Origin: Exiguobacterium mexicanum
GTDB taxonomy: Bacteria; Bacillota; Bacilli; Exiguobacteriales; Exiguobacteriaceae
Length of the DNA: 64,000 nucleotides
Direction: 5' to 3'
Assembly: GCF_005960665.1 (NCBI RefSeq)
Contig: NZ_CP040676.1
Span: 1,498,501 to 1,562,500, forward strand
Below the pieces are notes generated by a model, which was given only the letters and a program-made list of their open reading frames with translations, did no database searches and was not told the DNA's origin. Positions 43,382-52,985 of this stretch are shown piece after piece. Position numbers and translations under genes: made by a program. The first letter of the stretch is position 1. Each line of letters begins with the position of its first letter.

Positions 43382-45598
43382 TTAGTTTGTCGGGCGTGGC
43401 GGACGACGGTCTCCGTCACGACGCGGCGGACGGCTGTCACGTGGTGGACGGCTCTCGCGCTGCGCTTTACGTTTCGCTTCGTATGCTTCGCGTTCTTCCG
43501 GTGACAATCCTTCAAGGATGAGCACTTTGTGCGAGGCATTGACTCGGCCTTTGTCATCGATTTCCGTTACGCGGACTTTAATTGTATCACCGAGTTTAAC
43601 GACGTCTTCGACGTTCGCGACGCGATCAAGACTGAACTCAGAGACGTGGACGAGCGCGTCCTTGCCTTTGAACAACTCAACGAAAGCGCCGAATTTCTCA
43701 ATACGACGAACCGTCGCATCGAACTCTTCGCCGACGACGACTTCGCGGACGATGTCGCCGATGAGCGCCATCGCCATGTCGATGCCTTCTTGATCGGTCG
43801 ACGCGATGAAGACTGTACCGTCTTGCTCGATATCGATTTTGACACCCGTTTGGTCGATGATGCTGTTGATCATCTTCCCGCCCGGTCCGATCACGTCGCG
43901 GATCTTGTCCGGATTGATCGTCATCGTCACGATTTTCGGTGCATACTTCGACAACTGCGGACGCGGTGCGTCGAGCGTCTCAAGCATATGGTTCAAGATA
44001 TGGAGACGGCCTGAACGTGCTTGTTCGAGTGCCTCTTCCAAGATCTCACGCGTGATCCCGGCAATTTTGATGTCCATTTGGAGCGCCGTGATCCCGTCTT
44101 TCGTTCCTGCTACTTTGAAGTCCATGTCTCCGAGATGATCTTCGAGACCTTGGATGTCAGTGAGGACCGTATAGTGTTCGCCTTCCATGATGAGACCCAT
44201 TGCGATCCCGGCAACTGGTGCCTTGATCGGCACACCTGCGTCCATGAGGGCGAGTGTCGAACCACAGATTGAGGCCTGTGAACTCGAACCGTTCGACTCG
44301 AGTACTTCCGAGACGAGACGAATCGTGTACGGGAAGTCGGCTTCTTTCGGGATGATTGGAAGAAGTGCACGTTCTCCTAGAGCACCGTGACCGATTTCAC
44401 GACGACCTGGCGCACGCACCGGACGAGCTTCTCCGACCGAGAACGGCGGGAAGTTATAGTGGTGCATGAAGCGCTTGTTCTCTTCTAACCCGATACCGTC
44501 GATGATTTGCGCATCTCCGATGACGCCGAGTGTCGCGACCGACATGACTTGTGTTTGTCCACGTGTGAACAACCCAACGCCGTGGGCGCGTGGCAACAAG
44601 CCCGTTTCTGATGCGAGCGGGCGGATGACTTCCGGGCGACGACCGTCCGGACGAACTTTGTCGACCGTGATCAAACGGCGGACTTCGTCTTTGACGAACT
44701 TGTTCAAGATGCCAGATACTTCTTTCAACTTGGCCGGTTCGTCAGCGAGTGATTCTTCGTATGCAGCTACGTATTTGGCAATCACTTCGTTGATTGCTGC
44801 GTCACGTGCATGCTTCTCTTCGACTTGAACCGCGGCGTTGATTTCTGGACGTGCTGCTTCGAGCTCAGCCGACAAAGCGTCATCAAACTTCGATACCGTA
44901 TATTCGAACTTCGGTTTCCCGACAGCTTCGACGATCTCTGTTTGGAACGCGACCAATTTCTTGATTTCTTCGTGACCGAACAAGATTGACTCGAGCATGA
45001 CGTCTTCCGGTACTTCGTTCGCGCCTGCTTCAACCATGTTGATCGCAGTTGCTGTTCCGGCGACTTGGAGCTCAAGGTCCGTCTGTTCGAGTTGAGCTGT
45101 CGTCGGGTTGACGACGAACTCACCGTTGACACGTCCGACTGTCGCTCCGGCGATCGGCCCGTCGAACGGGATGTCCGAAATCGAGAGTGCGATTGACGTT
45201 CCAAGCATACCGGCCATTTCAGCCGAGCAGTCTGGATCGTTCGACATGACGTAGATCATGACTTGAATATCGTGACGGAATCCGTCAGGGAAAAGCGGAC
45301 GGATCGGACGGTCGATGAGACGTGATGTCAAAATCGCGTTCTCTCCAGGACGTCCTTCCCGACGGAGGAAACCTCCTGGGATTTTACCGACCGAGTATAA
45401 TTTTTCTTCATAGTTGACCGTGAGCGGGAAGAAATCTAAATCCTTCGGCGCTTTCGATGCTGTGACCGTGGCGAGCACGACCGTGTCCCCATAACGGACG
45501 AGTGCCGAGCCGTTTGCTTGTTTCGCAAGTTGCCCGACTTCTACAGATAGCGGACGACCGCCCCATTCAGTAGAAAAGACTTGTTTCGTACCTAACAT
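43382..45598 (-). CDS. pnp: Polyribonucleotide nucleotidyltransferase (PNPase)
   Basis: Phosphorolytic 3'-5' exoribonuclease. The 738-residue product has two RNase-PH cores ([16 protein letters not shown] near residue 70; [24 protein letters not shown]-type block near 375), a KH domain with [11 protein letters not shown] near 560 and an S1 domain with [25 protein letters not shown] near 625. A charged Arg/Pro/Asp tail ends the protein. GAGGAG is well placed for ATG 45598; an ATG two codons earlier is too close to the SD. Confidence 0.97.
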   Translation of the reverse strand: MLGTKQVFSTEWGGRPLSVEVGQLAKQANGSALVRYGDTVVLATVTASKAPKDLDFFPLTVNYEEKLYSVGKIPGGFLRREGRPGENAILTSRLIDRPIRPLFPDGFRHDIQVMIYVMSNDPDCSAEMAGMLGTSIALSISDIPFDGPIAGATVGRVNGEFVVNPTTAQLEQTDLELQVAGTATAINMVEAGANEVPEDVMLESILFGHEEIKKLVAFQTEIVEAVGKPKFEYTVSKFDDALSAELEAARPEINAAVQVEEKHARDAAINEVIAKYVAAYEESLADEPAKLKEVSGILNKFVKDEVRRLITVDKVRPDGRRPEVIRPLASETGLLPRAHGVGLFTRGQTQVMSVATLGVIGDAQIIDGIGLEENKRFMHHYNFPPFSVGEARPVRAPGRREIGHGALGERALLPIIPKEADFPYTIRLVSEVLESNGSSSQASICGSTLALMDAGVPIKAPVAGIAMGLIMEGEHYTVLTDIQGLEDHLGDMDFKVAGTKDGITALQMDIKIAGITREILEEALEQARSGRLHILNHMLETLDAPRPQLSKYAPKIVTMTINPDKIRDVIGPGGKMINSIIDQTGVKIDIEQDGTVFIASTDQEGIDMAMALIGDIVREVVVGEEFDATVRRIEKFGAFVELFKGKDALVHVSEFSLDRVANVEDVVKLGDTIKVRVTEIDDKGRVNASHKVLILEGLSPEEREAYEAKRKAQRESRPPRDSRPPRRDGDRRPPRPTN

Positions 45599-45629
45599 GA
45601 ACATTCTCCTCTCAAACCTTATCTAGTTT

Positions 45630-45658
45630 ATTATGTAACTCATTCATATGAATGTCTA
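45630..45658 (-). promoter_or_regulatory. Promoter of pnp
   Basis: TAGACA at 45653-45658 and CATAAT at 45630-45635 spaced by 17 bases on the minus strand, between rpsO and pnp. Confidence 0.7.
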
Positions 45659-45684
45659 ATGATTTTCCTCCCAAAAAAGAAGAA

Positions 45685-45713
45685 ACGGACTAGGAACAAG
45701 TGTCCCAGTCCGT
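45685..45713 (-). terminator. Terminator after rpsO
   Basis: An 11-base stem (ACGGACTGGGA with TCCTAGTCCGT, one G-T pair), seven-base loop and a T-rich run TTCTTCTTTTTT on the minus strand. Confidence 0.92.
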
Positions 45714-45730
45714 CACATGGTCCGTTCGGA

Positions 45731-46000
45731 TTAACGACGGAGACCAAGGCGTTGAATCAATTCACGGTAACGTGTAACGTCCTTGTTACGAAGGTACGTA
45801 AGCAAGTTACGGCGACGTCCAACCATTTTCAAAAGACCGCGACGTGAGTGGTGGTCTTTCTTGTGTGTACGAAGATGATCGTTCAAAGTGTTGATTTGTT
45901 CAGTCAATACTGCAACTTGAACTTCCGGTGATCCAGTGTCACCTTGTTTTGTCGCGTATTCCGCGATGATTTCGTTTTTACGTTCTTTTGAGAGTGCCAT
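45731..46000 (-). CDS. rpsO: 30S ribosomal protein S15
   Basis: Primary 16S rRNA-binding protein of the small subunit, 89 residues. [29 protein letters not shown] opens the protein; the [16 protein letters not shown] signature lies at about 42-57, and [12 protein letters not shown] follows. ATG 46000 has GGTGGAGAGG upstream; the frame stays open to 46210, which overlaps ribF and is rejected. It has its own promoter and terminator. S15 often represses its own mRNA; the roughly 90-base leader could hold such a site. Confidence 0.97.
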   Translation of the reverse strand: MALSKERKNEIIAEYATKQGDTGSPEVQVAVLTEQINTLNDHLRTHKKDHHSRRGLLKMVGRRRNLLTYLRNKDVTRYRELIQRLGLRR

Positions 46001-46099
46001 TGCCTCTCCACCTCCATTTAATAGAAAATTGCCGCGTTGCCGAGCCGTCGTTGGTGAATCGTCCAGCCAAGCGAAGCGGTGTACTTTGCGTACCAAATT

Positions 46100-46128
46100 A
46101 GGATACCGTACCACCCATTCAAAGTCAA
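46100..46128 (-). promoter_or_regulatory. Promoter of rpsO overlapping the ribF stop codon
   Basis: TTGACT at 46123-46128 and TATCCT at 46100-46105 spaced by 17 bases on the minus strand; the -35 hexamer includes the ribF stop. Confidence 0.72.
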
Positions 46129-47051
46129 GACAGGATTGCCCGGGCGACTGTCTCATCTTGCTTGAGTTGGGCGATAAGTGCGTCGAGCCCGTCGAACGCC
46201 CGCTCGTCACGCAAGTAATGCATCCATTCGATCTCGATCAGTTGCCCGTATAGATCCTCTGAGAAATCGAACAAGTGGCTCTCGATCGAGACGTCACCGG
46301 TCGCATAAAACGTCGGCCGCCGCCCGACGTTCGTCATCGCGTCGAACGTCCGGCCGTCCTGAAGCCGTACACGCGTCGCGTAGACACCGAGACGCGGCAT
46401 GACGTACGAGGCGTCCATGACGACGTTCGCCGTCGGGTAGCCGATCGTCCGGCCCCGGGCGTCGCCGTGGATGACTTCCCCGCAGATGACGTACGGCGTA
46501 CCGAGCAATTCGCTCGCCACATCGACGTCTCCGGCACCGAGCAATTGACGAATCCGTGTCGACGACACTTTTTCGCCGCCGCTCGTCTGCTCGGCGACGA
46601 CCGAGGTCGTGAAGCGACCACGCGCATGATACGGCAGCGTCTCCATCGTCCCTTCGCCAAATTTACCATACGAGTAGTCGAATCCTGCCGTCACGTGGAC
46701 CGCACCGGCACCGATCAAATAGTCATCCACGAATTGTTGCGGTGACAGGCTCGCCAACTCTTTCGTGAACGTGATGACGATACACCGTTCGACACCGAGT
46801 CCGGCAATTCGGTTCAATTTCCGCTGGAGCGGTGTGATATAACGGACCGCATCCGGTTTGTTTGAGAGCACTTGTTTCGGGTGCGGGTCGAACGTGATCA
46901 CGGTCACGGGTACATCGAGCTGTTTCGCTTGCGCCTGTGCATGCCGAATCACGGCCTGATGTCCGGTGTGGACGCCGTCGAAAAATCCGAGCACCATGAC
47001 CGAAGGGACCAGGTCTGGTGTCTCAGGATACGTCAGATGGATCGTTTCCAT
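46125..47051 (-). CDS. ribF: Bifunctional riboflavin kinase/FAD synthetase
   Basis: Makes FMN and FAD from riboflavin. The 308-residue product has an N-terminal nucleotidyltransferase domain with [13 protein letters not shown] near residue 22 and TFDPHP near 54, then [11 protein letters not shown] near 157. The C-terminal kinase domain shows [16 protein letters not shown] near 192 and GRRPTFY near 243. GGGGAG precedes the ATG. It follows truB by 15 bases as in other Bacilli, so the two share an mRNA. Confidence 0.96.
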   Translation of the reverse strand: METIHLTYPETPDLVPSVMVLGFFDGVHTGHQAVIRHAQAQAKQLDVPVTVITFDPHPKQVLSNKPDAVRYITPLQRKLNRIAGLGVERCIVITFTKELASLSPQQFVDDYLIGAGAVHVTAGFDYSYGKFGEGTMETLPYHARGRFTTSVVAEQTSGGEKVSSTRIRQLLGAGDVDVASELLGTPYVICGEVIHGDARGRTIGYPTANVVMDASYVMPRLGVYATRVRLQDGRTFDAMTNVGRRPTFYATGDVSIESHLFDFSEDLYGQLIEIEWMHYLRDERAFDGLDALIAQLKQDETVARAILS

Positions 47052-47066
47052 ACTTCAATCTCCCCT

Positions 47067-47975
47067 TTAGTCGATGGTCAACATGACCTCGACATTTGCG
47101 TCTGTTGTTCCGTCAAGCCGTCGATAGAGGGCAAGTGGAATTCCTTCTTCATTATAGACAGTAAACAGTTCAAATTCGAGCGAGACGTCGTTCAAACGCC
47201 CCCCGTTTCGAATATACCGCTCCCGATTGGCCGGAATCGTCATGGCAGGCCAACGCTTGATGACCTCTTCGAGCGGGATGAGGTGGTTCATGCGTTCCTC
47301 GACCGTCTCGAGGTCGGCGAGTTGTTGCAACGTGACAGCGGCCGTCTCCTCGAACGAACCAGACCTCGTCCGCCGCAGGTCGCTCATATGAGCCGGATAG
47401 CCGAGACGCTCCCCAATTTGGACGGCGAGCGTCCGGATGAATGTGCCTTTGCCACACTCGACGTTGACACGGAAACGGCAGACACCGTCTTCGATGACCG
47501 GGTCATTCGTCCGGACGAGGCGATGAATCTCGACGATGCGGCGCGGTCGTTCCACCGTCTGACCTTTCCGGGCGTATTCGTACAATTTCTTGCCGTTCAC
47601 TTTGACGGCAGAGAAGTACGGTGGGATTTGCTCAATCTTTCCTGTCAACGTCTCGAGGACGCGATCGATGTCTGCAGCAGTGAACGCCTCTGGACCGACT
47701 TCGCGCGTCTCGACGACCTCGCCATGAGCATCCTCGGTCATCGTCGCCGTCCCGATTGTAATCTCGGCGGCGTACCGTTTGCCTTCATCGGTCAGAAAAC
47801 GTGACAGCTTTGTCGCCCGGCCGAGACAAATCGGCAGGACACCGGTCACTTCGGGGTCGAGCGTGCCGGTATGACCGACTTTCTTCGTTTGGAACAATTT
47901 ACGGAGCTTGAACACGCAGTCGTGGCTCGTCATGCCGCTGTCTTTATCTAAAATCAATACACCTGTTGGTTCCAT
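47067..47975 (-). CDS. truB: tRNA pseudouridine-55 synthase
   Basis: Modifies U55 in the T loop of tRNAs. The 302-residue product starts MEPTGVLILDKDSGMTSHD, has the catalytic-aspartate motif GHTGTLDPEVTGVLP near residue 34, a YAAEITIG segment near 66 and a CGKGTFIRTLAVQIGE block near 168. GGGAGG precedes ATG 47975; codons back to 47993 overlap the rbfA terminator T run. It lies between rbfA and ribF. Confidence 0.96.
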   Translation of the reverse strand: MEPTGVLILDKDSGMTSHDCVFKLRKLFQTKKVGHTGTLDPEVTGVLPICLGRATKLSRFLTDEGKRYAAEITIGTATMTEDAHGEVVETREVGPEAFTAADIDRVLETLTGKIEQIPPYFSAVKVNGKKLYEYARKGQTVERPRRIVEIHRLVRTNDPVIEDGVCRFRVNVECGKGTFIRTLAVQIGERLGYPAHMSDLRRTRSGSFEETAAVTLQQLADLETVEERMNHLIPLEEVIKRWPAMTIPANRERYIRNGGRLNDVSLEFELFTVYNEEGIPLALYRRLDGTTDANVEVMLTID

Positions 47976-47995
47976 CTGGATTCCTCCCATCAAAA

Positions 47996-48019
47996 AAGGG
48001 GAGACGCGAGTCCCCCCTT
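47996..48019 (-). terminator. Terminator after rbfA, fused to the truB SD
   Basis: A ten-base stem (AAGGGGGGAC with GTCTCCCCTT, one G-T pair) and TCGC loop, then a run of T that continues into GATGGGAGG, the truB SD. The whole rbfA-truB gap is terminator plus SD. Confidence 0.88.
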
Positions 48020-48023
48020 CAAT

Positions 48024-48374
48024 TTATTGGTCGTTCCGATTTAAGTCACGAATCAATGAATCGATATGGCTACCATATGCGACCGATGAATCGTATTCGA
48101 ACGACAATTCTGGCGTTTTCCGAAGACGGATGCGGCTCCCGATCTCGCGGCGAATAAATGCGCTCGCCTTATCGAGACCAGCTTGCGTCTCAGCCTTCAC
48201 TTCGGCGTCGTCTCCAAGCACCGTGTAGTAGGCTGTCGCTTGCTGTAAATCTCCCGTCACATCGACGCTTGTAATTGTAGCGTTCTTCGTACGTGGGTCG
48301 TTGACTTCACGGAGCAAGATATCTGTAATCTCTTTACGCATCTGCTCTGCGACGCGTTGGGCACGAATGTTCAT
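48024..48374 (-). CDS. rbfA: 30S ribosome-binding factor A
   Basis: Late maturation factor for the 30S subunit, also a cold-shock factor. The 116-residue KH-like protein has [25 protein letters not shown] at the N-terminus, [19 protein letters not shown] near residue 34 and [15 protein letters not shown] near 82. GAGGAGGG precedes the ATG. Last gene of the nusA-infB operon. Confidence 0.95.
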   Translation of the reverse strand: MNIRAQRVAEQMRKEITDILLREVNDPRTKNATITSVDVTGDLQQATAYYTVLGDDAEVKAETQAGLDKASAFIRREIGSRIRLRKTPELSFEYDSSVAYGSHIDSLIRDLNRNDQ

Positions 48375-48392
48375 ACGTGTTCCCTCCTCGCT

Positions 48393-50627
48393 TTATTTAC
48401 GTTCGACTTCTTTCATGATGAACGCCTCGATGACGTCCTCCACTTTGATGTCGTCGAACTTCTCTACTTTAATCCCACACTCGTAGCCTGCCGCGACTTC
48501 TTTGACGTCGTCTTTGAAGCGACGGAGCGTATCGAGTTTTCCTTCGTACACAACAATCCCGTTACGGATGATGCGGACGCCGGCGTCGCGTGAAATTTTA
48601 CCTTCTGTGACGTAACAGCCGGCAATCGTACCGACTTTCGAGACTTTGAAGACGTCACGGACTTCAACTTGTCCTGTAATTTCTTCAACGAACTCAGGGT
48701 CGAGCATCCCTTTCATCGCGCTCTCGATTTCATCGATGGCGTTATAGATGATCCGGTGCAGACGCATTTCAACATGCTCTTGCTCGGCCATCGACCGGGC
48801 GTTCCCATCTGGGCGGACGTTGAATCCGATGATGATCGCATTGGCTGCCGAAGCGAGGATGACGTCACCTTCTGTGATGGCACCGACACCTTGGTGAACG
48901 ATGTTGATTTTAACGCCTGCGACGTCGATTTTACGGAGTGAACCAGCGAGTGCTTCAGCCGAACCTTGAACGTCTGCTTTGATGATGACGTTCAAATCTT
49001 TGACTTCGCCTTCTTGAATACGGCTGAACAAGTCGTCGAGACTCACTTTAGCCGATTCGCGACGCTGTGACTCGAGGTAACGTTGGTAACGTTTTTCCCC
49101 GATTGCACGTGCTTTCTTCTCGTCTTCAAACACGATGAACTGGTCACCAGCTTGTGGGACGTCGTTCAATCCTGTGATCTCGATTGGAGTCGATGGACCG
49201 ACTTCTTTCACACGACGACCGATATCGTTGACCATGGCCCGGACGCGTCCGAACGTGCTACCGACGACGATCGAGTCACCGATGCGGAGTGTCCCGTGTT
49301 GAACGAGAAGCGTAGCGACAGGACCGCGGCCTTTGTCGAGCTTCGCTTCGATGACCGAACCGCGAGCTGGCATTTCCGGCGTCGACTTGTACTCTTCGAC
49401 TTCTGAGACGAGTAAGATCATCTCGAGCAACTCATCGATTCCTTCGTCCTTCAAAGCTGAAATCGGTACGAAAATCGTTTCGCCGCCCCACTCTTCCGGT
49501 ACAAGACCAAACTCTGTCAATTCTTGTTTGACGCGGTCAGGGTTTGCGCCTTCTTTATCCATTTTGTTCACCGCGACGATAATCGGCACGTTTGCCGCTT
49601 TCGCGTGTGAGATGGCTTCTTCTGTCTGTGGCATGACGCCGTCATCCGCTGCCACAACGATAATCGCGATATCCGTCACTTCGGCTCCGCGGGCACGCAT
49701 CGTCGTAAAGGCAGCGTGACCTGGTGTGTCAAGGAACGTGATCTTTTTACCGTTGACTTCAACTTGATAAGCACCGATGTGCTGCGTGATCCCGCCGGCT
49801 TCACCAGCAACGACTTTCGTGTTGCGGATCGAGTCAAGAAGGGTTGTCTTACCGTGGTCGACGTGACCCATGATCGTCACGACAGCTGGACGCTCCACAA
49901 GCTCATACGGAGAGAAGTCGATTTCTACTTCTTCAAAGTCCGTCTCGTCGATGAGGACTTCTTTCTCGACTTCGTAACCGAATTCAGTTGCAAGCAACTC
50001 AATCGTCTCGTCATCAAGTGTTTGGTTGATTGTCGCCATGACACCAAGACCCATCAACTTCATGATGATCTCGTTTGGCTTTTTATCCATCTTCGCAGCG
50101 AGGTCCGATACGCTGAGGACATCCTCGTACTTGATGACGTTGCCCATTTCAGACTCTTGCGCTAAACGAGCCGCTTTACGTTGACTCGTTTTCGAATTTG
50201 GATCCGCTTCTAATGGCACGGCTGCTTTCGCAGGTTTACCTTTGAATTTACCGCCGCGCTTTTTGTTGCGGTTGTCGTTGCGGTTGTTGCCAAAACGGTT
50301 GCCACCACGGTTACCCGCTTGGTTGCTTTGACCGCCAGACGCTTGTGGGCGTGCTTTCGGTGCTTCTTGTTTGCCAGCAGGCTTCGCGTCAGCCGGTTTT
50401 GACTTGGCAGACTTCGTTTCAGCTTGTTTCGTTGCAACCGGCTTGTCTTGCTTGTCAGCCGAACGGTATTTCTCAGGGTTGAAGACACGGTCGAGTTGCT
50501 TGACCGATTCCTCATCTAAGACAGCCATGTGATTTTTCACTGGCTTGTTCATTTTTTCGAGCTGAGTAATGACTTGTTTGCTTGTTACATTCTGTTCTTT
50601 TGCAAATTCATAGACGCGTTTTCCCAA
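48393..50627 (-). CDS. infB: Translation initiation factor IF-2
   Basis: GTPase that places fMet-tRNA on the 30S P site. The 744-residue product has an N-terminal IF2-N motif ([17 protein letters not shown]), an Ala/Lys/Asn/Gly-rich linker (about 55-150), a second IF2-N unit, and the G domain with GHVDHGKTT near 255, DTPGH near 302 and NKMD near 355. Domains II-IV follow. TTG 50627 has GGAGG eight bases upstream; the in-frame GTG at 50636 lies inside that SD and cannot be the start. Confidence 0.97.
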   Translation of the reverse strand: MGKRVYEFAKEQNVTSKQVITQLEKMNKPVKNHMAVLDEESVKQLDRVFNPEKYRSADKQDKPVATKQAETKSAKSKPADAKPAGKQEAPKARPQASGGQSNQAGNRGGNRFGNNRNDNRNKKRGGKFKGKPAKAAVPLEADPNSKTSQRKAARLAQESEMGNVIKYEDVLSVSDLAAKMDKKPNEIIMKLMGLGVMATINQTLDDETIELLATEFGYEVEKEVLIDETDFEEVEIDFSPYELVERPAVVTIMGHVDHGKTTLLDSIRNTKVVAGEAGGITQHIGAYQVEVNGKKITFLDTPGHAAFTTMRARGAEVTDIAIIVVAADDGVMPQTEEAISHAKAANVPIIVAVNKMDKEGANPDRVKQELTEFGLVPEEWGGETIFVPISALKDEGIDELLEMILLVSEVEEYKSTPEMPARGSVIEAKLDKGRGPVATLLVQHGTLRIGDSIVVGSTFGRVRAMVNDIGRRVKEVGPSTPIEITGLNDVPQAGDQFIVFEDEKKARAIGEKRYQRYLESQRRESAKVSLDDLFSRIQEGEVKDLNVIIKADVQGSAEALAGSLRKIDVAGVKINIVHQGVGAITEGDVILASAANAIIIGFNVRPDGNARSMAEQEHVEMRLHRIIYNAIDEIESAMKGMLDPEFVEEITGQVEVRDVFKVSKVGTIAGCYVTEGKISRDAGVRIIRNGIVVYEGKLDTLRRFKDDVKEVAAGYECGIKVEKFDDIKVEDVIEAFIMKEVERK

Positions 50628-50648
50628 AGCATCCACCTCCGTTAATAG

Positions 50649-50945
50649 TTAAGAGAGAAGTTGCTTAAGCTTGTTCGCAAATCCGGATTCTGTCACAGAC
50701 ACGACGACTCGCATGTCTTTACCTAAAGCAGCCCCGATTGTATATCGGTCGCTCACTTCAATCAATGGAACACCATACGATGTACATTTGTCGGTAACCC
50801 GTTTTCTCGTAGACGCTCCTGCATCTCCGGCAAGGATGACGAGCTTGGCTCGGCCAGCTCGCACATCCTTCAACACAAACTCTTCTCCCATCGTTACTTT
50901 CCTCGCCCGTGCGGCAAGGCCTAACAATGATTCCCACTGACTCAT
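50649..50945 (-). CDS. ylxQ: L7Ae-family RNA-binding protein YlxQ
   Basis: The 98-residue protein has the L7Ae/L30e/Gadd45 fold: [31 protein letters not shown] with the RNA-binding block, then [12 protein letters not shown]. YlxQ proteins bind kink-turn RNA; the precise target is not established. Its ATG overlaps the rnpM stop by four bases (ATGA). The position between rnpM and infB is the usual one. Confidence 0.92.
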   Translation of the reverse strand: MSQWESLLGLAARARKVTMGEEFVLKDVRAGRAKLVILAGDAGASTRKRVTDKCTSYGVPLIEVSDRYTIGAALGKDMRVVVSVTESGFANKLKQLLS

Positions 50946-51214
50946 GATTCGGCTCCTGTAACAGCTTGAAGCAGCTGCTCATAAAGCGCTTCACTTGTCT
51001 TCACTTTTAAATGATGATCGAGTGTCCGTTTTTTCTCTGCTAAACGAATCACGTCCGCATCTTTCGACAAATACGCCCCACGTCCGTTCAATTTACCGGT
51101 CGTATCGATGACGACATCGCCTTCCGGCGTCCGAACGACACGAATCAACGCTTGTTTCGGCAACATTTCTTGCGTGACCACACATTTGCGCAAAGGAAGT
51201 TTCTTTTGCTTCAT
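50942..51214 (-). CDS. rnpM: YlxR/RnpM RNA-binding protein
   Basis: The 90-residue protein has the YlxR hallmarks: [28 protein letters not shown] at the N-terminus and [13 protein letters not shown] near residue 42. In Bacillus YlxR has been reported to bind RNase P and was renamed RnpM. ATG 51214 is spaced seven bases from AAGAGG; an ATG two codons upstream overlaps the nusA stop but is too close to the SD. It lies between nusA and ylxQ as expected. Confidence 0.93.
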   Translation of the reverse strand: MKQKKLPLRKCVVTQEMLPKQALIRVVRTPEGDVVIDTTGKLNGRGAYLSKDADVIRLAEKKRTLDHHLKVKTSEALYEQLLQAVTGAES

Positions 51215-51216
51215 GG

Positions 51217-52383
51217 TCATTCCTCTTCTTTCACCGTTGTCGGCTCGAGAGCGACGTCAACCGAGTCAGTCTGTTCCATTTCATTGTGAACAATTTCTGG
51301 CTCCGGTTCAACTTTTTCGGCGTACGTATCATACAAGTCCATGCCTTCAGCATCCGTTTCGCTCTTGATATCAATTTTCCATCCCGTCAATTTCGCGGCA
51401 AGACGGGCGTTTTGACCGCGCTTCCCGATGGCGAGTGACAATTGATAGTCTGGCACGACGACCGTCGTCGACTTGCTAGGTTCATTGACGTACACGTCAA
51501 CGACTTGAGCCGGGCTGAGTGCGTTTTTCACGAACTCTTTCGGGTCGTTCGACCAACGGACGATATCGATTTTCTCACCGTTGAGCTCATCGACGATCGT
51601 TTGAACACGCTGCCCTTTCGGACCGACACAAGCGCCGACCGGGTCGACGATATCCGAATGGACGGCAATCTTCGAGCGATCGCCCGCTTCACGTGAGACC
51701 GACATGACGTCGACCGTACCGCTCGCGATTTCTGGTACTTCAAGCTCGAACAGACGACGCAACAGACCTGGATGTGTCCGTGAGACTTGGATGGCTGCGC
51801 CAGAACCTTTCGTCGTCGAATCGACTTTCGTCACATACACTTTGATACGGTCATGAATCTGGTACGATTCATTCGGCATCTGCTCGTTCGGTGTGAGCAC
51901 CGCTTCGATATTGTTTTCAAGACCGATATACAAGTTGCGTGGGTCGAACCGTTCCACAATCCCCGTCATGATCTCGTCTTCTTTATCGACGAAGTGGTTA
52001 TAGATGCGCTCGCGCTCGGCTTCCCGCATCTTTTGCGTGACGACTTGTTTGGCCGTCATCGCCGCGACGCGACCGAAGTCGCTCGGTGTGACTTCTTCTT
52101 TATGGAAGTCCCCTAACTCGTAGTTCGGGTCAATCTCATGCGCTTCTTCGAGCGACAATTGTTGCTCGGGATGCGAGAGACGTTCAACGACTTCAAGAAG
52201 TGCGAAGACACGAATATCACCAGTCACTTGGTCGAATTCAACTTTTACGTTTTCATTCGGGTTGGCGACGTTTCGGCGGTATGCCGAAATGAGCGCCTGC
52301 TCAAGTGCATCGATGATAATCTCCTTCTCGATTCCTTTTTCGTTAGCAATCTGTTCGATTGTTGTGAGTAATTGTGGCCCCAT
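51217..52383 (-). CDS. nusA: Transcription termination/antitermination factor NusA
   Basis: Binds RNA polymerase and promotes pausing and intrinsic termination. The 388-residue product has the N-terminal polymerase-binding domain (QIANEKGIEKEIIIDALEQAL), an S1 domain around residues 135-200 and two KH domains (GACVGPKGQRVQTIVDELNGEKIDIV near 248; LAIGKRGQNARLAAKLTG near 320). An acidic tail of about 40 residues ends the protein, as in Gram-positives. GAGAGGT precedes the ATG. Confidence 0.97.
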   Translation of the reverse strand: MGPQLLTTIEQIANEKGIEKEIIIDALEQALISAYRRNVANPNENVKVEFDQVTGDIRVFALLEVVERLSHPEQQLSLEEAHEIDPNYELGDFHKEEVTPSDFGRVAAMTAKQVVTQKMREAERERIYNHFVDKEDEIMTGIVERFDPRNLYIGLENNIEAVLTPNEQMPNESYQIHDRIKVYVTKVDSTTKGSGAAIQVSRTHPGLLRRLFELEVPEIASGTVDVMSVSREAGDRSKIAVHSDIVDPVGACVGPKGQRVQTIVDELNGEKIDIVRWSNDPKEFVKNALSPAQVVDVYVNEPSKSTTVVVPDYQLSLAIGKRGQNARLAAKLTGWKIDIKSETDAEGMDLYDTYAEKVEPEPEIVHNEMEQTDSVDVALEPTTVKEEE

Positions 52384-52395
52384 CTTTACCTCTCC

Positions 52396-52866
52396 TTAAC
52401 TAAACGTGACCGCTAGGCGGGCTTGTGCAATTTTGTCTACCGGTAGCGATATCGCTTTTTTTCTTGTCTTAATACGTGTCTCGACGACGGCGGTCTCGCC
52501 GTCATATTCTGTCAAAATCCCTTCGAACTCTTTAGCACCTTCAATCGGGGCGAACGTCTTGATATAGACGTTCTTTCCAATCGCGCGTTCAAAGTCGGTC
52601 GGCTTCTTCAGCGGTCGCTCGGCACCGGGACTCGAGACGTCAAGATAATAGGCTTGTTCGATCGGATCGCTATCGTTTAGTTTTTCCGAGAGTTGTTCGT
52701 TGATGTTGACGCAATCATCTAAATCGACGCCCCCCGGCTTGTCGATATAGACGCGCAAGAACCAGTCTGGCCCTTCTTTCACGAATTCGACATCGACCAA
52801 TTCCATGTTCTCACGCTCCACGATCGGCAACGCGATCGCTTCGACGACTTCTGTTATTTTGGACAC
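52396..52866 (-). CDS. rimP: Ribosome maturation factor RimP
   Basis: Assembly factor for the 30S subunit, 156 residues. It has ELVDVEFVKEGPDWFLRVYIDKPGGVDLDDC near residues 21-52 and the family signature LDVSSPGAERPLKKPTDF near 80-97. GTG 52866 is spaced six bases from AAGGAGGG; an ATG two codons earlier lies directly against the SD and is unlikely. First gene of the nusA-infB operon and preceded by a hairpin leader. Confidence 0.95.
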   Translation of the reverse strand: MSKITEVVEAIALPIVERENMELVDVEFVKEGPDWFLRVYIDKPGGVDLDDCVNINEQLSEKLNDSDPIEQAYYLDVSSPGAERPLKKPTDFERAIGKNVYIKTFAPIEGAKEFEGILTEYDGETAVVETRIKTRKKAISLPVDKIAQARLAVTFS

Positions 52867-52898
52867 TCTCATCCCTCCTTCTGGCTTTTACATACAAG

Positions 52899-52924
52899 AA
52901 AGGAGTAGGGTTCCCTACTCCTTT
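52899..52924 (-). terminator. Perfect 26-nt hairpin in the rimP-nusA leader / after polC
   Basis: A 12-base arm (AAAGGAGTAGGG) and its exact complement are separated by two bases. The following minus-strand run CTTGTATG is a broken T tract. It lies downstream of the predicted operon promoter, so it can act as a polC terminator and as an operon attenuator. Confidence 0.8.
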
Positions 52925-52954
52925 CCGTCGTAGTATCCAACATTGTTCGATACC

Positions 52955-52984
52955 AATATATCATATTTTCCCGTTTTTTCGCAA
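52955..52984 (-). promoter_or_regulatory. Promoter of the rimP-nusA-infB operon
   Basis: TTGCGA at 52979-52984, one base after the polC stop, and TATATT at 52955-52960, spaced by 18 bases on the minus strand. Confidence 0.6.
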
Positions 52985-52985
52985 C

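Noticed and set aside
46001-46210. N-terminal extension of rpsO
   Set aside because: Covers the rpsO promoter and ribF 3' end; S15 is always about 89 residues.
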